A stretch of DNA of 64,000 bases from Acinetobacter sp. ANC 3903 (GCF_002135315.1 NZ_NEGA01000003.1:1-64000), one strand, 5' to 3'; shown: positions 43,405-55,564, counted from the stretch's first letter. The notes: generated by a model not told the origin, from the letters alone. Program-made: numbers and translations.

Positions 43405-44412
43405 TTAACGGCTACGATAGGCGAAACGATCGTCCATACGGAGACTAGCTGGTGGCCAGTTCTCTAAACGCATGCCGAGCTGTAAGCCCTTAGAAGCCAG
43501 AACATCTTTGATTTCAGTTAACGATTTTTTACCGAGGTTAGGAGTTTTTAACAACTCAACTTCAGTACGTTGAACCAAATCACCGATGTAGTAAATATTT
43601 TCTGCTTTCAAACAGTTAGCAGAACGAACAGTAAGCTCTAGATCATCTACTGGACGAAGCAAGATTGGATCCACTTCTTCGCGAGGTTCTTGAGCAACAG
43701 GAGCTTGATCTTTCTGAAGATCAACAAAAATTGCAATTTGTTGTTGCAAGATTGTTGCCGCTTTGCGGATTGCTTCTTCAGGATCAACTGTACCATTGGT
43801 TTCAAGATCAATGACCAATTTATCAAGGTCAGTACGTTGTTCTACACGAGCATTTTCTACTGTGTAAGACACGCGCTTGATTGGGCTATAAGAAGCATCT
43901 AACTGTAAGCGACCCACAGGGCGAGTCTCGCCTTCTGGAAAACGTGAGTCAGAAGTTTCATAACCACGACCTTGAGAAACTTTCAGGCGCATTTTTAAAT
44001 TGCCTGATGCACTCAAAGTGCCGATCAAATGCTCAGGGTTTACCACTTCAACATTATGAGGTAAACGAAGATCAGCGGCTGTTACATCGCCTGGACCTTG
44101 TTTTTCTAATGTCAAATATGCTTCGTTTTGATCGAACAGCTTAATCGACAATCCTTTTAGGTTCAGCAAGAGCTCGACGATGTCCTGCTGCAAGCCTTCC
44201 AAGGTACTGTACTCGTGCTCAACCCCTTCTATTTCAACTTCAACCACAGCAGCGCCAGGTAAAGAAGAAAGAAGGATACGACGTAAAGCATTACCAAGAG
44301 TATGACCAAAGCCACGCTCTAATGGTTCTAGAATCACTTTTGCCGAGGTCCCGCTAGCCGCTTCGACCTTGATCGCTTGCGGAGTTAGAAACTCATTTGC
44401 AGTACGCGTCAT
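43405..44412 (-). CDS. rpoA: RNA polymerase alpha subunit
   Basis: A 335-residue RNA polymerase subunit that starts core assembly. The N-terminal domain has [20 protein letters not shown] and the C-terminal domain has the DNA- and activator-binding [18 protein letters not shown] region followed by LGKKSLTEI. It lies between rpsD and rplQ with 17-base spacing, so its expression is tied to the ribosomal genes. Confidence 0.98.
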   Translation of the reverse strand: MTRTANEFLTPQAIKVEAASGTSAKVILEPLERGFGHTLGNALRRILLSSLPGAAVVEVEIEGVEHEYSTLEGLQQDIVELLLNLKGLSIKLFDQNEAYLTLEKQGPGDVTAADLRLPHNVEVVNPEHLIGTLSASGNLKMRLKVSQGRGYETSDSRFPEGETRPVGRLQLDASYSPIKRVSYTVENARVEQRTDLDKLVIDLETNGTVDPEEAIRKAATILQQQIAIFVDLQKDQAPVAQEPREEVDPILLRPVDDLELTVRSANCLKAENIYYIGDLVQRTEVELLKTPNLGKKSLTEIKDVLASKGLQLGMRLENWPPASLRMDDRFAYRSR

Positions 44413-44429
44413 TATTGCTACCTCAAGGA

Positions 44430-45056
44430 TTATTTAGAATACAATTCTACAATCAAGCTTTCGTTGATTTCAGCAGGTAAATCAGAACGATCCGGTGCAG
44501 CTTTAAACGTACCTTCTAATTTTGAATGGTCAACGTCCATCCAAGAAGGGATACCACGTTGAGCAGCCAATTCAATCGCGCCTTTAATACGCAATTGTTG
44601 TTTAGCACCTTCGTGAACCGCGATTACATCACCAGCTTTAACTTGGATAGACGCGATGTTTACACGACGACCATTCAAAGTAATGCTACGGTGAGATACA
44701 AGCTGACGAGCTTCTGCACGTGTAGAACCAAAACCCATGCGATAAACGACGTTATCAAGACGGCTTTCAAGCAGTTTCAACAAGTTTTCACCTGTTGCGC
44801 CTTTAACACGAGCAGCTTCTTTATAGTAGTTACTAAATTGACGTTCTAACACACCGTACATACGACGTACTTTTTGTTTTTCACGTAATTGTAGTGAGTA
44901 CTCAGATTGTTTACTGCCACGAGCCCCGCCATGTTGGCCAGGCGCTTTAGCATGTTTTTTAGTTTTGACGTCAAATGGTTTAACGCCAGATTTTAATTGC
45001 AGGTCTGTCCCTTCGCGGCGAGAGAGTTTGCATTTTGGACCAATATAACGAGCCAT
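44430..45056 (-). CDS. rpsD: 30S ribosomal protein S4
   Basis: A 208-residue 16S rRNA-binding assembly protein. Diagnostic start [19 protein letters not shown] and the S4 domain [24 protein letters not shown]. In E. coli it is the regulator of the alpha operon. The next gene, rpsK, is 12 bases upstream. Confidence 0.98.
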   Translation of the reverse strand: MARYIGPKCKLSRREGTDLQLKSGVKPFDVKTKKHAKAPGQHGGARGSKQSEYSLQLREKQKVRRMYGVLERQFSNYYKEAARVKGATGENLLKLLESRLDNVVYRMGFGSTRAEARQLVSHRSITLNGRRVNIASIQVKAGDVIAVHEGAKQQLRIKGAIELAAQRGIPSWMDVDHSKLEGTFKAAPDRSDLPAEINESLIVELYSK

Positions 45057-45068
45057 GAATGATTCTCC

Positions 45069-45455
45069 TTACACACGACGTTTTTTAGGTGGACGGCAAC
45101 CGTTGTGCGGGATTGGCGTCACATCGGTAATGCTGTTAATTTTATAACCCACTGCACCTAAAGCACGAACCGCAGATTCACGACCAGGACCAGGACCTTT
45201 TACAAGGACGTCCAAGTTTTTCAAACCATAATCCAAAGCAGCTTTACCAGCAACTTCAGCAGCTACCTGAGCAGCAAACGGAGTTGATTTACGTGATCCA
45301 CGGAAGCCTTGTCCACCAGAGGTAGCCCAAGCCAGTGCATTACCTTGACGATCGGTAATAGTCACAATGGTGTTATTAAAAGAAGCGTGAATGTGTGCAA
45401 CACCTTCAGAGACGGTACGAGTGACCTTCTTGCGTGTGCGTGTATCTTTAGCCAT
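45069..45455 (-). CDS. rpsK: 30S ribosomal protein S11
   Basis: A 128-residue platform protein that contacts mRNA near the Shine-Dalgarno site. Marks: [17 protein letters not shown], and the conserved end [13 protein letters not shown]. Between rpsM and rpsD. Confidence 0.98.
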
Positions 45456-45474
45456 CTTTTAGCTTCCAGAAATC

Positions 45475-45831
45475 TTATTTCTTAATAGGTTTGCGCGGAC
45501 CTTTACGGGTACGTGCGTTAGTTTTGGTGCGTTGTCCACGGACAGGCAAGCTGCGACGATGACGAAGACCGCGGTAGCAGCCTAAATCCATTAAACGTTT
45601 AATGTTCATGGAAATTTCGCGACGTAAATCACCTTCGGTCGGAACCTTGGTAATTTCTGCACGAATCGCATCAAGTTGAGCATCATCCAATTCACGGATC
45701 TTGGTAGTTGGTGCAATACCCGCAGCAGCTAAGATGTTCTTAGCAGTGTGGCGACCGATACCAAAGATATACGTGAGGGAGATAACAGCATGCTTGTTAT
45801 CCGGAATGTTTACACCGGCAATACGAGCCAT
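45475..45831 (-). CDS. rpsM: 30S ribosomal protein S13
   Basis: A 118-residue head protein that touches the P-site tRNA and bridges to L5. Start [21 protein letters not shown] and basic end [15 protein letters not shown]. First gene of the alpha operon, separated from rpmJ by 106 bases, which may hold a regulatory site. Confidence 0.98.
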   Translation of the reverse strand: MARIAGVNIPDNKHAVISLTYIFGIGRHTAKNILAAAGIAPTTKIRELDDAQLDAIRAEITKVPTEGDLRREISMNIKRLMDLGCYRGLRHRRSLPVRGQRTKTNARTRKGPRKPIKK

Positions 45832-45937
45832 TCACTTTCTCCAAAAAGGCAGTAGAGATAATCAACCGCCCCACAAAAACCTTGAGGGGCGGATATTAAC
45901 CTAATTCACCTACTGAAATCAACAGGTCTTGATCAGA

Positions 45938-46054
45938 TTAACCTTGACGCTGCTTATGACGAGGTTCAGCGCTACAAATCACGCGGATAACCCCATTACG
46001 ACGGATAACTTTACAGCTACCACAAATTTTTTTAACAGAAGCTTGTACTTTCAT
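45938..46054 (-). CDS. rpmJ: 50S ribosomal protein L36
   Basis: A 38-residue protein, read directly from the minus strand. It keeps the zinc-binding residues Cys11, Cys14, Cys27 and His33 (CGSCK and CSAEPRH), so it is the zinc-dependent form. AGG-type ribosome binding site before the ATG. It lies 19 bases after secY. Confidence 0.96.
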
Positions 46055-46073
46055 GATGAAACCTCAAGTGCGC

Positions 46074-47432
46074 TTATCCCTTAGGATGAGCAGTCGTTTT
46101 TCTCATTAACGTTTGATTGTCATACTGGTGCGAAGTGAGATGAGCTTGCAGCTGAGCCATAAAGTCCATCACAACTACCACTACGATCAACAAAGATGTA
46201 CCACCCAAATGGAATGGAATACCAAAAGAACTTTGCAGAATCATCGGCATTAAACAGATGATCGTAATGTAAATTGCACCAATAAACGTCAAACGATTAA
46301 GAATATGATCTAAGTAACGAGCAGTTTGCTCACCTGGGCGAATACCAGGTACATAAGCTCCGCTGCGTTTCAAGTTCTCTGATACTTCTTTAGGACTGAA
46401 CACAAGTGCAGTATAGAAATAACAGAAAAAGATAATTAACGCACCGAAGAGCACCAAATACAAAGGTTGTCCAGGCGATAATACCAATGCCAAATCTTGT
46501 AGGCTACGCTTTACGATTCCTGCATTTGGATCAGAACTACCTAACCATTGACCTAAACTTGCAGGGAACAACAATAACGAACTAGCGAAAATTGCTGGAA
46601 TAACCCCTGCCATATTTAATTTCAATGGCAAATGTGTCTGCTGTGCAGTGAATACGCGACGCCCTTGTTGCTTTTGAGCATAGTTAACCGGTATACGACG
46701 TTGAGCCTTTTCAATAAATACAATCGCAGCAAGAACCGCAACTGAAAGTAATGCAAACACAGCCAGACCAATTAAACTTGATTGACCGTTATCCACCGAA
46801 GTGAATGCTTGAATTACAATATTAGGCAAACCAGCAACAATACCTGCGAAAATGATCATCGAGATCCCATTACCAACACCACGTTCGGTAATTTGCTCTC
46901 CCAACCACATTAAGAACATGGTGCCTGCAACCAATGAAGTTACAGCAGGAATGTAAAAAGCCAGTCCTGAAGTCAAGGTAATCCCTTGGCTAATCAGACC
47001 AGCACACATACCTACACCTTGTACCAATGCAAGTAATAACGTGCCGTAACGCGTATATTGATTAATCTTACGCTTACCCTGCTCGCCTTCTTTCTTTAAT
47101 GCTTCCAGCGAAGGAACGACTGTTGACATCAACTGCACGATAATCGATGCAGAGATATATGGCATGATCCCCAACGCAAGAATTGACATTCGCTCTAATG
47201 CTCCGCCGGAGAACATATTAAACAAACCTAAGAAGGTACCCTCATTAGCTTTGAAAAAACGTTCTAAAGCGACATTATCAATACCCGGCAGTGGAATATG
47301 TGCTCCTAGTCGAAAGACCAATAATGCGCCAACCAAAAACATTAATCGACGAATAATTTCACGATATTTCACATGAAATGGTTGGCCTTTCATCATGTTG
47401 ACATGACCTGAAGAACTAGGAGACATAGACAC
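46074..47432 (-). CDS. secY: Protein translocase subunit SecY
   Basis: A 452-residue channel subunit of the SecYEG translocon with ten membrane helices. Signatures: [19 protein letters not shown] in the first helix region and [22 protein letters not shown] in the second. It sits between rplO and rpmJ in the spc operon, its usual position. Confidence 0.98.
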   Translation of the reverse strand: MSMSPSSSGHVNMMKGQPFHVKYREIIRRLMFLVGALLVFRLGAHIPLPGIDNVALERFFKANEGTFLGLFNMFSGGALERMSILALGIMPYISASIIVQLMSTVVPSLEALKKEGEQGKRKINQYTRYGTLLLALVQGVGMCAGLISQGITLTSGLAFYIPAVTSLVAGTMFLMWLGEQITERGVGNGISMIIFAGIVAGLPNIVIQAFTSVDNGQSSLIGLAVFALLSVAVLAAIVFIEKAQRRIPVNYAQKQQGRRVFTAQQTHLPLKLNMAGVIPAIFASSLLLFPASLGQWLGSSDPNAGIVKRSLQDLALVLSPGQPLYLVLFGALIIFFCYFYTALVFSPKEVSENLKRSGAYVPGIRPGEQTARYLDHILNRLTFIGAIYITIICLMPMILQSSFGIPFHLGGTSLLIVVVVVMDFMAQLQAHLTSHQYDNQTLMRKTTAHPKG

Positions 47433-47438
47433 TAGCGA

Positions 47439-47879
47439 TTACTCCTCGACTTTACCGCCAGCAGCTTCAACAGCAGCTTTAGCGCCTTTAGTCAAAGCAA
47501 CACCTTGTACAGTGAATGCACGAGTAATATCACCAGAAAGTACGATACGAGCACGAGTCATATCTTTACGTACAACATTGGCAGCTTTTAAAGTTTCCAG
47601 TGAAATGATGTCACCTTCAACTTTAGCAAGCTCTGATAAACGTACTTCAGCAGTTTTTAAAGCAAGTTGGCTAGTGAAGCCGAATTTAGGCAAACGACGA
47701 TATAACGCAGTTTGACCACCTTCGAAACCTGGACGTACGCCACCGCTCTTACGTGATTTTTGACCTTTGACACCACGGCCACCAGTCTTACCAACGCCAG
47801 AACCGATACCACGGCCTAGACGAAGGTTGTCACGTTTAGCACCTTCTGCAGGTGCAATAGTATTTAAACGCAGAGTCAT
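47439..47879 (-). CDS. rplO: 50S ribosomal protein L15
   Basis: A 146-residue protein with the Gly/Arg-rich N-terminus [21 protein letters not shown], which reaches into 23S rRNA. Between rpmD and secY. Confidence 0.98.
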   Translation of the reverse strand: MTLRLNTIAPAEGAKRDNLRLGRGIGSGVGKTGGRGVKGQKSRKSGGVRPGFEGGQTALYRRLPKFGFTSQLALKTAEVRLSELAKVEGDIISLETLKAANVVRKDMTRARIVLSGDITRAFTVQGVALTKGAKAAVEAAGGKVEE

Positions 47880-47882
47880 GGC

Positions 47883-48059
47883 TTATTCCTCTACACTAAC
47901 CATATAGTAGACTTGGTTGATCATACCACGGTTAGAAGGCGTATCTTGCACTTCTACAGTATGACCAATACGACGCAGACCTAAACCTTGAAGGCTAAGC
48001 TTGTGATTTTTCAAGCGGTGCGCAGAAGATTTAGTCTGGGTAACTTTAATCGTTTTCAT
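47883..48059 (-). CDS. rpmD: 50S ribosomal protein L30
   Basis: A 58-residue protein, read directly from the minus strand. The start [19 protein letters not shown] and the [21 protein letters not shown] signature are clear. It fills the gap between rpsE and rplO, 3 bases before the rplO start. Confidence 0.97.
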   Translation of the reverse strand: MKTIKVTQTKSSAHRLKNHKLSLQGLGLRRIGHTVEVQDTPSNRGMINQVYYMVSVEE

Positions 48060-48065
48060 GATTGA

Positions 48066-48563
48066 TTACCCTTGAATTTGTTCTACTGAAAGACCACGTT
48101 TCGCAGCGACTTTCTCAGGAGAAGTCATATCACGCAAACCTTTAAAAGTTGCGTTCACTACGTTAGCAGCGTTTGTAGAACCGTAACATTTAGCAAGTAC
48201 GTTATGTACACCAGCAGCTTCCAAAACAGCACGCATCGCGCCACCAGCAATTACGCCAGTACCTTCAGAAGCAGGCTGCATGTAAACACGGCTTGCACCA
48301 TGACGAGCATTCACAGGGTGTTGCAGAGTAGTACCTGCAAGATCAACAGTGATCATGTTGCGACGAGCAGCTTCAAGTGCTTTAGAAATAGCAGCTGGAA
48401 CTTCACGTGCTTTACCACGACCAAAACCTACACGACCATTACCATCACCCACAACAGTTAATGCTGTGAAAGAGAAGATACGACCACCCTTAACAACTTT
48501 GGCTACACGATCAACGGCAACCAGCTTTTCAACAAGACCTTCGTTTTGTTCAACTTTAGCCAT
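48066..48563 (-). CDS. rpsE: 30S ribosomal protein S5
   Basis: A 165-residue protein needed for decoding accuracy. Signature [20 protein letters not shown] with the following [10 protein letters not shown] loop. Between rplR and rpmD, 2 bases after rplR. Confidence 0.98.
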   Translation of the reverse strand: MAKVEQNEGLVEKLVAVDRVAKVVKGGRIFSFTALTVVGDGNGRVGFGRGKAREVPAAISKALEAARRNMITVDLAGTTLQHPVNARHGASRVYMQPASEGTGVIAGGAMRAVLEAAGVHNVLAKCYGSTNAANVVNATFKGLRDMTSPEKVAAKRGLSVEQIQG

Positions 48564-48565
48564 GA

Positions 48566-48916
48566 TTAGAACTCCAAGCCGTTTTCACGAGCAGCATCAG
48601 CCAAGGCTTTGATACGACCATGATATTTGAAACCAGAACGGTCAAATGCAACTTTAGTAACGCCAGCTGCTTTAGCACGTTCTGCGATTAAAGCACCTAC
48701 TTTAGTCGCTGCATCAACGTTACCAGTTGTACCAGCACGTAAAGTAGCATCTAAAGTTGAAGCTTGCGCTAAAACTTTGCCACCATCTGCTGAGATAACT
48801 TGAGCATAGATGTGACGCGGAGTGCGGTTTACACACAAGCGAGTCGCACCCAATGCACGAATGTGCAAGCGTGTGCTTTTCGCACGACGCAAACGGGATT
48901 GTTTCTTTTCGTTCAT
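48566..48916 (-). CDS. rplR: 50S ribosomal protein L18
   Basis: A 116-residue 5S rRNA-binding protein. Basic start [20 protein letters not shown] and end [19 protein letters not shown]. Between rplF and rpsE. Confidence 0.98.
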   Translation of the reverse strand: MNEKKQSRLRRAKSTRLHIRALGATRLCVNRTPRHIYAQVISADGGKVLAQASTLDATLRAGTTGNVDAATKVGALIAERAKAAGVTKVAFDRSGFKYHGRIKALADAARENGLEF

Positions 48917-48930
48917 AAGAACCTCGCGCC

Positions 48931-49464
48931 TTATTTCTTCTTAGCTTCTTTACGAAGTACAACTTCGTCAGAATAACGAACACCTTTACCTTTATAAGGC
49001 TCTGGCGGACGGTAACCACGGATATCTGCAGCAACTTGACCTAAAGCTGCTTTATCAGCAGACTTAAGAACAATTTCAGTTGCAGTAGGAGTTTCAGCAG
49101 TTACACCTTCTGGAAGGTTGTAATCAATCGGGTGAGAGAAACCTAGGTTAAGGTTAACAACGTTACCTTTAACCGCAGCTTTATAACCAACACCGATAAG
49201 TTGTAACTTGCGTTCGAAACCTTCGCTAACACCTTTTACAAGGTTGTTTAACACAGCGCGAGCAGTACCAGCTTGCATCCAAGCGTCTTTCGACTCAGCT
49301 TTAGGAGCAATTTGAAGTTGACCTTCTTCCTGTTTTAGCTCGACCAGCGCATGCAGGTTGAAAGACAATGTACCTTTGCTGCCTTTCACTTCGACCTGCC
49401 GGCCGTTCTGAGTAACTGTTACACCGTTAGGTACAGTTACTGGGGCTTTAGCCACACGAGACAT
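48931..49464 (-). CDS. rplF: 50S ribosomal protein L6
   Basis: A 177-residue protein near the sarcin-ricin loop. Start [15 protein letters not shown] and the conserved [15 protein letters not shown] near the end. Between rpsH and rplR. Confidence 0.98.
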   Translation of the reverse strand: MSRVAKAPVTVPNGVTVTQNGRQVEVKGSKGTLSFNLHALVELKQEEGQLQIAPKAESKDAWMQAGTARAVLNNLVKGVSEGFERKLQLIGVGYKAAVKGNVVNLNLGFSHPIDYNLPEGVTAETPTATEIVLKSADKAALGQVAADIRGYRPPEPYKGKGVRYSDEVVLRKEAKKK

Positions 49465-49477
49465 GAGGAATCACCTA

Positions 49478-49873
49478 TTAAGAAACAAAAGCAATAACTT
49501 CACCACCGATGCCCGCAGCACGTGCAGCGCGATCAGTCATGATGCCTTTGCTTGTAGAAACAATTGCAATACCTAAACCTTGCTTAACGCTAGGAAGTGC
49601 ATCTTTACCGCGATATTGGCGAAGACCTGGACGGCTTACGCGTTTCACAGTTTCGATAACTGGTTTGCCTTCAAAATATTTTAACGTAATTGTTAAAGTT
49701 GGTTTGCCTTCAGCATCCGCAACTTCTACGTTTGAAATATAACCTTCTTGTTGAAGAACGTTTGCAATAGCAACCTTCAACTTAGAATTAGGCATAGAAA
49801 CAGTTTGTTTCTTTGCCATTTGTGCGTTACGAACACGTGTTAGCATGTCGGCAACGGTATCTTGCATACTCAT
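49478..49873 (-). CDS. rpsH: 30S ribosomal protein S8
   Basis: A 131-residue assembly protein that binds helix 21 of 16S rRNA. In E. coli it represses its own spc operon by binding the rplE start region. Start [20 protein letters not shown] and end [21 protein letters not shown]. 13 bases upstream of rplF. Confidence 0.98.
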   Translation of the reverse strand: MSMQDTVADMLTRVRNAQMAKKQTVSMPNSKLKVAIANVLQQEGYISNVEVADAEGKPTLTITLKYFEGKPVIETVKRVSRPGLRQYRGKDALPSVKQGLGIAIVSTSKGIMTDRAARAAGIGGEVIAFVS

Positions 49874-49885
49874 TTATAGTGCTCC

Positions 49886-50191
49886 TTACCAGCTTGCCTT
49901 AACAACGCCCGGTACATCACCTTGCATTACTGTATCACGTAGTTTGTTACGGCTTAGACCGAACTTACGGAAGTAACCATGAGGACGACCAGTTAAACCA
50001 CAACGGTTACGAAGACGTACTGGAGATGCATTACGTGGTAATGCCTGTAACTTCATCATCGCATCGAAACGTTCTTCGTCGCTAGCATTTACATTTGCAA
50101 TCGTAGCTTTTAATTCAGCACGTTTTGCAGCAAATTTAGCCACTGTTTTTTCGCGTTTCAATTCGCGATTAATCATACCTTTCTTAGCCAT
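49886..50191 (-). CDS. rpsN: 30S ribosomal protein S14
   Basis: A 101-residue protein of the long, zinc-independent type: it lacks the CxxC pairs of short S14. The end is [20 protein letters not shown] followed by KASW. Between rplE and rpsH. Confidence 0.98.
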   Translation of the reverse strand: MAKKGMINRELKREKTVAKFAAKRAELKATIANVNASDEERFDAMMKLQALPRNASPVRLRNRCGLTGRPHGYFRKFGLSRNKLRDTVMQGDVPGVVKASW

Positions 50192-50200
50192 ATCGACCTC

Positions 50201-50737
50201 TTATTTGAACGGGAAGCCGAATGCACGCATAAGCGCACGGCCTTCGTCATCGGTGCGAGCAGTCGTAGTAACGGTAATATCCATACCACGAATACGATCA
50301 ATCTTATCGAAATCGATTTCAGGGAACATGATTTGTTCCTTCAAACCCATCGAATAGTTACCACGACCATCAAATGATTTCGCAGAAAAACCGCGGAAGT
50401 CACGAATACGAGGGATCGCGATAGAGATCAAACGGTCTAAGAATTCGTACATTTGTTCGCCGCGTAAAGTAACTTTACAACCAATCGGCCAACCATCACG
50501 GATTTTGAAACCAGCGATTGATTTGCGAGCTAGAGTAAGAACTGGCTTTTGACCAGCAATCGCTTGCATATCAGAAAGAGCGCCATCTAACAATTTCTTG
50601 TCAGCTGATGCCGCACCAACACCCATGTTAATGGTGATTTTAGTGATGCGAGGAATCTCCATCACATTTTTAACGCCTAATTGCTCTTGTAACTGAGCTT
50701 TAAGTACGTCGTTGTAACGTGTTTTAAGTCTGGCCAT
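50201..50737 (-). CDS. rplE: 50S ribosomal protein L5
   Basis: A 178-residue 5S rRNA-binding protein of the central protuberance. Signatures: [13 protein letters not shown] and [19 protein letters not shown]. 16 bases after rplX. Confidence 0.98.
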   Translation of the reverse strand: MARLKTRYNDVLKAQLQEQLGVKNVMEIPRITKITINMGVGAASADKKLLDGALSDMQAIAGQKPVLTLARKSIAGFKIRDGWPIGCKVTLRGEQMYEFLDRLISIAIPRIRDFRGFSAKSFDGRGNYSMGLKEQIMFPEIDFDKIDRIRGMDITVTTTARTDDEGRALMRAFGFPFK

Positions 50738-50753
50738 TGCCTATTTCAACCTA

Positions 50754-51071
50754 TTACTTCGCTACCGCCACTGATTCACCGTTAGATTTGTAAACGCGAG
50801 TTTTCACGCCTTCAATCGTTTGGTAACCAACACGGTCAGCCTTTTGGGTTGTAGCATTAAAAACTGCCACGTTTGAGATATGAAGCGAAGCTTCTTGTGT
50901 AACTACAGCGCCTTCAGCACCTGTTGCACGGTTCGGCTTTTGATGCTTCTTAACCAAGTTAAGGCCTTCAACCATAACACGGTCATTTGAAACAGACAGA
51001 ACAGTACCCTGTTTGCCTTTTTCTTTACCTGCGATCACGATAACTTGATCGCCTTTTTTAATCTTAGCCAT
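50754..51071 (-). CDS. rplX: 50S ribosomal protein L24
   Basis: A 105-residue KOW-domain assembly starter. Start MAKIKKGDQVIVIAGKEKGK and GLNLVKKHQKPN. 9 bases after rplN. Confidence 0.98.
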   Translation of the reverse strand: MAKIKKGDQVIVIAGKEKGKQGTVLSVSNDRVMVEGLNLVKKHQKPNRATGAEGAVVTQEASLHISNVAVFNATTQKADRVGYQTIEGVKTRVYKSNGESVAVAK

Positions 51072-51080
51072 GAGTGCCTC

Positions 51081-51449
51081 TTATAGAACTTCAGGAGCCA
51101 ATGAAATAATTTTCATGAACTGTTCAGTACGAAGTTCACGAGTCACTGGTCCGAAAATACGAGTTGCAATCGGCGCTTTGTTGTTGTTCAAAATAACAGC
51201 AGCATTGTCATCAAAACGGATGATAGAACCATCCGGACGACGTACACCGAATTTTGTACGTACAACTACAGCATTCATCACGTCACCTTTTTTAACACGT
51301 GCGCGTGGAATAGCTTCTTTTACAGTAACTTTAATAATGTCGCCAACAGAAGCATAACGACGATGTGAACCACCAAGTACTTTAATACATTGTACGCGGC
51401 GAGCACCACTGTTGTCTGCTACGTCGAGCATACTTTCGGTTTGAATCAT
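51081..51449 (-). CDS. rplN: 50S ribosomal protein L14
   Basis: A 122-residue intersubunit bridge protein. Start [20 protein letters not shown] and end [20 protein letters not shown]. First gene of the spc operon. The 92 bases between it and rpsQ are larger than usual gaps here and could hold a regulatory element or a weak promoter. Confidence 0.98.
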   Translation of the reverse strand: MIQTESMLDVADNSGARRVQCIKVLGGSHRRYASVGDIIKVTVKEAIPRARVKKGDVMNAVVVRTKFGVRRPDGSIIRFDDNAAVILNNNKAPIATRIFGPVTRELRTEQFMKIISLAPEVL

Positions 51450-51541
51450 TGCCCTACTCCAAAACCGAGCATCACCGGTCAGTATTTCGAAAGGCTCAAA
51501 GAGTACTCGAAATTAACCGATGATGCAACAAGAACGTCTAA

Positions 51542-51799
51542 TTACTCAGCAGCAGCTTCAATAACTTCCACTAAAGCCCAAGCTTTAGTTTTAGAAATCG
51601 GGCGGCTTTCTTTAATGGTCACTACGTCGCCAGTTTTAGCAACATTGTTCTCATCATGAGCGTGTAATTTTGTTGAACGGCGGATTGATTTGCCATACAA
51701 CGGGTGTTGAACGCGGCGTTCAATAAGCACAACAATAGACTTGTCCATTTTGTCGCTTACGACTTTGCCGGTTAACGTGCGAACTGTTTGTTCACTCAT
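51542..51799 (-). CDS. rpsQ: 30S ribosomal protein S17
   Basis: An 85-residue OB-fold protein. Signatures: [18 protein letters not shown] and [18 protein letters not shown]. Overlaps the end of rpmC by 4 bases. Last gene of the S10 section. Confidence 0.98.
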   Translation of the reverse strand: MSEQTVRTLTGKVVSDKMDKSIVVLIERRVQHPLYGKSIRRSTKLHAHDENNVAKTGDVVTIKESRPISKTKAWALVEVIEAAAE

Positions 51800-51993
51800 T
51801 GTCCGTTCCCCTGTTTTTCGGTAAGGAGTGTCTTGATACGAGCAATAGTCTTGCGAGTAAGCGCAACTTCATGCGATTTACCCAATTGACCAGTTGCTTT
51901 CGCCATACGAAGACGGAATTGGTTAAGCTGTTGCTCATCAAGCAAAGCTGTCAACTCTTCTACCGATTTTTCACGTAGATCTTTAGTTTTCAT
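51796..51993 (-). CDS. rpmC: 50S ribosomal protein L29
   Basis: A 65-residue helical-hairpin protein at the exit tunnel. Start [18 protein letters not shown]. It overlaps rplP and rpsQ by one and four bases, so translation is coupled. Confidence 0.98.
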   Translation of the reverse strand: MKTKDLREKSVEELTALLDEQQLNQFRLRMAKATGQLGKSHEVALTRKTIARIKTLLTEKQGNGQ

Positions 51994-52406
51994 TACATTA
52001 CCGTCCGAGTCACGATAGCGGTTTTAAACGGAAGCTTAGCAGCAGCAAGCGTAAACGCTTCACGTGCTAATTCTTCGCTTACACCTTCCATTTCGTACAA
52101 GATCTTACCTGGTTTGATTTGACAAACCCAGTATTCCACAGAACCTTTACCTTTACCCATACGAACTTCTAATGGTTTTTCAGTAATTGGTTTGTCTGGG
52201 AAAACACGGATAAAGATCTTACCACCACGTTTTACACGACGGCTGATTGTACGACGCGCTGCTTCAATCTGACGAGCTGTCATTTGACCACGCTCGATAG
52301 ATTTAAGTGCAATAGAACCGAAAGATACGGTGCTACCACGGTGCGCTAGACCAGTGTTACGGCCCTTTTGAACCTTACGGAACTTAGTACGTTTAGGTTG
52401 CAACAT
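51993..52406 (-). CDS. rplP: 50S ribosomal protein L16
   Basis: A 137-residue protein of the A-site region. Start [19 protein letters not shown] and the conserved [15 protein letters not shown], then RMGKGKG. 3 bases after rpsC. Confidence 0.98.
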   Translation of the reverse strand: MLQPKRTKFRKVQKGRNTGLAHRGSTVSFGSIALKSIERGQMTARQIEAARRTISRRVKRGGKIFIRVFPDKPITEKPLEVRMGKGKGSVEYWVCQIKPGKILYEMEGVSEELAREAFTLAAAKLPFKTAIVTRTVM

Positions 52407-52409
52407 GGA

Positions 52410-53162
52410 TTATTCTCCTTTTTCAGCAGAACGATCATTGCGACGACCACGACGCTCTTGACCTTCACCACGGCCGCGACCACGTTTAGCTGGACGTTCT
52501 TCAGCAGGAGCAGGGTTCATGACTTGCTTCATGCCACCTAAGATCTCACCGCGGAAAATCCAAACTTTAACGCCAATCGTACCGTAAGTAGTTTCAGCAC
52601 GCATAGTAGCGTAGTCGATGTCCGCACGAAGTGTATGCAAAGGTACACGACCTTCACGATACCATTCAGTACGTGCAATCTCAGCACCACCTAAACGACC
52701 AGAAACTTCAACTTTGATACCTTTAGCACCAGCACGCATAGTGTTTTGAACCGCACGCTTCATAGCACGACGGAACATTACACGTTTTTCTAATTGAGAA
52801 GCGATAGCTTCAGCAACTAAACGAGCGTCTAAGTCTGGGCGATCGATTTCGTTGATGCTTACTTGCGCAGGAACACCCATAATAGATGTTAATTCGCGTT
52901 GTAATTTTTCAATGTCTTCGCCTTTTTTACCGATAACGATACCAGGACGAGCAGTGCTAATAGTAATTTTAGCAGCGCCTGTAGGACGTTCGATAAGAAT
53001 ATTGCTAATCATTGCATTCTTAAGTTTTTTAATTAAAAACTCACGAACTTGCAAATCTTTAAGCAAGTATTCAGCGTATTGTTTCGGACTCGCATACCAG
53101 TTAGCGTTATGACGTTTCACAACACCTAGGCGGATACCGATTGGATGAACCTTCTGACCCAT
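52410..53162 (-). CDS. rpsC: 30S ribosomal protein S3
   Basis: A 250-residue protein at the mRNA entry. Start [22 protein letters not shown] domain with [21 protein letters not shown] segment; the C-terminal tail is Arg/Gly/Glu-rich (about residues 218-250), typical of the genus. Confidence 0.98.
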   Translation of the reverse strand: MGQKVHPIGIRLGVVKRHNANWYASPKQYAEYLLKDLQVREFLIKKLKNAMISNILIERPTGAAKITISTARPGIVIGKKGEDIEKLQRELTSIMGVPAQVSINEIDRPDLDARLVAEAIASQLEKRVMFRRAMKRAVQNTMRAGAKGIKVEVSGRLGGAEIARTEWYREGRVPLHTLRADIDYATMRAETTYGTIGVKVWIFRGEILGGMKQVMNPAPAEERPAKRGRGRGEGQERRGRRNDRSAEKGE

Positions 53163-53163
53163 A

Positions 53164-53493
53164 TCAAACCCCTACCTTAACGGTGATGTGACAAGTACGC
53201 TTAGTAATACGATCTGCACGGCCTTTAGCACGTGGCATAATACGTTTAAGGCTAATGCCTTCATCAACGTAAATCGTAGATACTTTAAGGTCGTCTACAT
53301 CTAAACTGTTATTATGTTCAGCATTTGCAATCGCAGATTCCAACGCTTTTTTAACTAAAACTGCAGCTTTTTTGTTGCTGAAGTTCAAGATATTTAAAGC
53401 GTGAGCAACAGATTTGCCACGGATTAGATCTGCAACCAAACGAGCTTTTTGTGCCGAGATAGCGGCACCGCGTAATTTAGCAGTAACTTCCAT
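53164..53493 (-). CDS. rplV: 50S ribosomal protein L22
   Basis: A 109-residue tunnel protein. Marks: [17 protein letters not shown] and the loop [17 protein letters not shown] that lines the exit tunnel and is a macrolide-resistance site. An extra Met codon lies directly upstream. Confidence 0.98.
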   Translation of the reverse strand: MEVTAKLRGAAISAQKARLVADLIRGKSVAHALNILNFSNKKAAVLVKKALESAIANAEHNNSLDVDDLKVSTIYVDEGISLKRIMPRAKGRADRITKRTCHITVKVGV

Positions 53494-53502
53494 CATCGCA
53501 CC

Positions 53503-53778
53503 TTAACGTTTAGACTTCTTGTCAACACCGTGACCACGATAGGTACGAGTTGGCGCGAATTCACCGAGTTTATGACCAACCATGTGTTCAGATACAATCA
53601 CCGGAACATGGTTACGACCATTATGAACAGAAATTGTTAAACCAACAAAATCTGGGAGTATCATCGAACGACGCGACCAAGTTTTGATCGGCTTGCGAGA
53701 GTTACTCGCTACAGCCGCTTCAACCTTAGCGAACAAGTGCGCATCGACGAATGGGCCTTTTTTCAGAGAACGAGGCAT
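53503..53778 (-). CDS. rpsS: 30S ribosomal protein S19
   Basis: A 91-residue head protein that pairs with S13. Start [15 protein letters not shown] and [16 protein letters not shown]. Between rplB and rplV. Confidence 0.98.
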   Translation of the reverse strand: MPRSLKKGPFVDAHLFAKVEAAVASNSRKPIKTWSRRSMILPDFVGLTISVHNGRNHVPVIVSEHMVGHKLGEFAPTRTYRGHGVDKKSKR

Positions 53779-53797
53779 TGTCAGATTCCTTTACTTG

Positions 53798-54622
53798 TTA
53801 CTTAACGCGACGGTCGCGAATAATCATCTTAGTCGTACGCTTATTGGTACGTGTCTTGTACCCTTTAGCTTTTTGACCCCATGGGCTTACAGGTTGAATA
53901 CCTTTGTTACGCCCTTCACCACCACCGTGTGGATGGTCAACCGGGTTCATCGCCATACCACGAACGGTAGGACGAACACCACGCCAGCGTGATGCACCAG
54001 CTTTACCCAGTGAACGAAGGTTGCTTTCTGAGTTAGAAACTTCACCCAAAACAGCGCGACATTCAACGTGTACTTTACGCATTTCGCCTGAACGAAGACG
54101 AATGATTGCGTAAGAACCGTCACGACCCAACAATTGAGCAGAAGTACCAGCAGAACGCATCAATTGTGCGCCTTTACCGATTTTAAGCTCGACGTTGTGA
54201 AGAGTAGAACCGATAGGCATGTTACGAAGTGGCAAGCAGTTACCTGGACGGATTGGAGCATCGTTACCAGATTGTACTTTATCACCAGCACGCAAACCTT
54301 TAGGCGCAATGATGTAACGACGTTCACCGTCAGCATATTTTAATAGAGCAATATGAGCTGTACGGTTAGGATCGTATTCAATACGTTCAACCACAGCTGG
54401 AATGCCGTCTTTGTTACGTTTGAAGTCGACAAGACGGTAGTGTTGTTTATGACCACCACCAACGTGACGAGTTGTAATGTGACCGTTATTGTTACGACCA
54501 CCAGTACGTTTTTTAGCTTCAACCAACGGAGCATAAGGCGCGCCTTTGTGAAGATGGTCGTGAACGACTTTCTCTACAAAGCGACGTCCTGGTGACGTTG
54601 GCTTACATTTTTGAATAGGCAT
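53798..54622 (-). CDS. rplB: 50S ribosomal protein L2
   Basis: A 274-residue protein near the peptidyl-transferase centre. Start [17 protein letters not shown] and the conserved [19 protein letters not shown], with the functional His in it. Between rplW and rpsS. Confidence 0.98.
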   Translation of the reverse strand: MPIQKCKPTSPGRRFVEKVVHDHLHKGAPYAPLVEAKKRTGGRNNNGHITTRHVGGGHKQHYRLVDFKRNKDGIPAVVERIEYDPNRTAHIALLKYADGERRYIIAPKGLRAGDKVQSGNDAPIRPGNCLPLRNMPIGSTLHNVELKIGKGAQLMRSAGTSAQLLGRDGSYAIIRLRSGEMRKVHVECRAVLGEVSNSESNLRSLGKAGASRWRGVRPTVRGMAMNPVDHPHGGGEGRNKGIQPVSPWGQKAKGYKTRTNKRTTKMIIRDRRVK

Positions 54623-54633
54623 AATTCTCGTCC

Positions 54634-54954
54634 TTATTCCGCTGCGCTTTCAGCGGTATCGCCCAAGTCAGCCATTTCAACATCTTGGCCAGCTTTCAGG
54701 GTGACGTATGCTTTTTTAACATCAGAACGACGTCCCAATGTTTTACCAAAGCGTTTAGTCTTACCTTTAGTGATCGTAGTGTTAACTTTAACCACTTGAA
54801 CACCAAAGAGTTGTTCCACTGCTTTTTTGATTTCAAGTTTGTTTGCATCAAGTGCAACTTTAAAAACTTGAACACCAGCAGCTTCACCTAAAACTTGTGC
54901 TTTTTCTGAGAATACAGGTCCTTGTAGGACTTGATAGATACGTTCGTTGTTCAT
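54634..54954 (-). CDS. rplW: 50S ribosomal protein L23
   Basis: A 106-residue protein that docks trigger factor and SRP at the tunnel exit. Start [20 protein letters not shown] and [20 protein letters not shown]. Overlaps rplD by 4 bases. Confidence 0.97.
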   Translation of the reverse strand: MNNERIYQVLQGPVFSEKAQVLGEAAGVQVFKVALDANKLEIKKAVEQLFGVQVVKVNTTITKGKTKRFGKTLGRRSDVKKAYVTLKAGQDVEMADLGDTAESAAE

Positions 54955-55553
54955 CCGAGTTCTACCTCAATTTTCTTAGCAGCAGCTACAGACATAACAA
55001 CTTTGTCAAACGCGATCAAGCTAACAGGATCGATTGCAGCAGCATCAACCACATCAACGTGTGGAATGTTACGTGCAGCAAGATACAAGTTCTCATCAAC
55101 AGCATCAGTAACGATTAATGCACGAGTAGCATTCAAGTCGTTAAGTTTTGCAAGCAACTCTTTAGTTTTTGGAGCTGCAACAGCAAACTCATCAACTAAG
55201 ATTAGGCGATCTTGACGAACAAGTTCAGCCATGATGCATTGCATAGCACCGCGGTACATTTTACGGTTAACTTTTTGAGACCAATCTTGTGGACGAGCGG
55301 CAAAAGTTTTACCACCACCAACCCAGATCGGGCTACGAATAGAACCAGCACGCGCACGGCCAGTACCTTTTTGACGGAATGGTTTTTTACCACCGCCAGA
55401 TACATCGCCACGTGATTTCTGAGCTTTCGAACCTTGACGACCACCAGCTAAATAAGCTGTAACAACTTGGTGTACAAGAGCTTCGTTAAATTCACGACCG
55501 AAAGCAACTTCAGATAATTCAACAGCAGAGCCGGAAACAGTATTTAAATTCAC
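54951..55553 (-). CDS. rplD: 50S ribosomal protein L4
   Basis: A 200-residue protein. The long loop with [19 protein letters not shown] reaches into the tunnel. In E. coli L4 binds the S10 leader and represses the operon, so the leader upstream of rpsJ is a candidate target. 11 bases after rplC. Confidence 0.98.
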   Translation of the reverse strand: MNLNTVSGSAVELSEVAFGREFNEALVHQVVTAYLAGGRQGSKAQKSRGDVSGGGKKPFRQKGTGRARAGSIRSPIWVGGGKTFAARPQDWSQKVNRKMYRGAMQCIMAELVRQDRLILVDEFAVAAPKTKELLAKLNDLNATRALIVTDAVDENLYLAARNIPHVDVVDAAAIDPVSLIAFDKVVMSVAAAKKIEVELG

Positions 55554-55564
55554 GTTATTTCCCC

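Noticed and set aside
44430..45831. Plus-strand frames inside the ribosomal protein genes.
   Set aside because: They are the reverse shadows of highly biased ribosomal genes; no ribosome binding sites, no plausible products.
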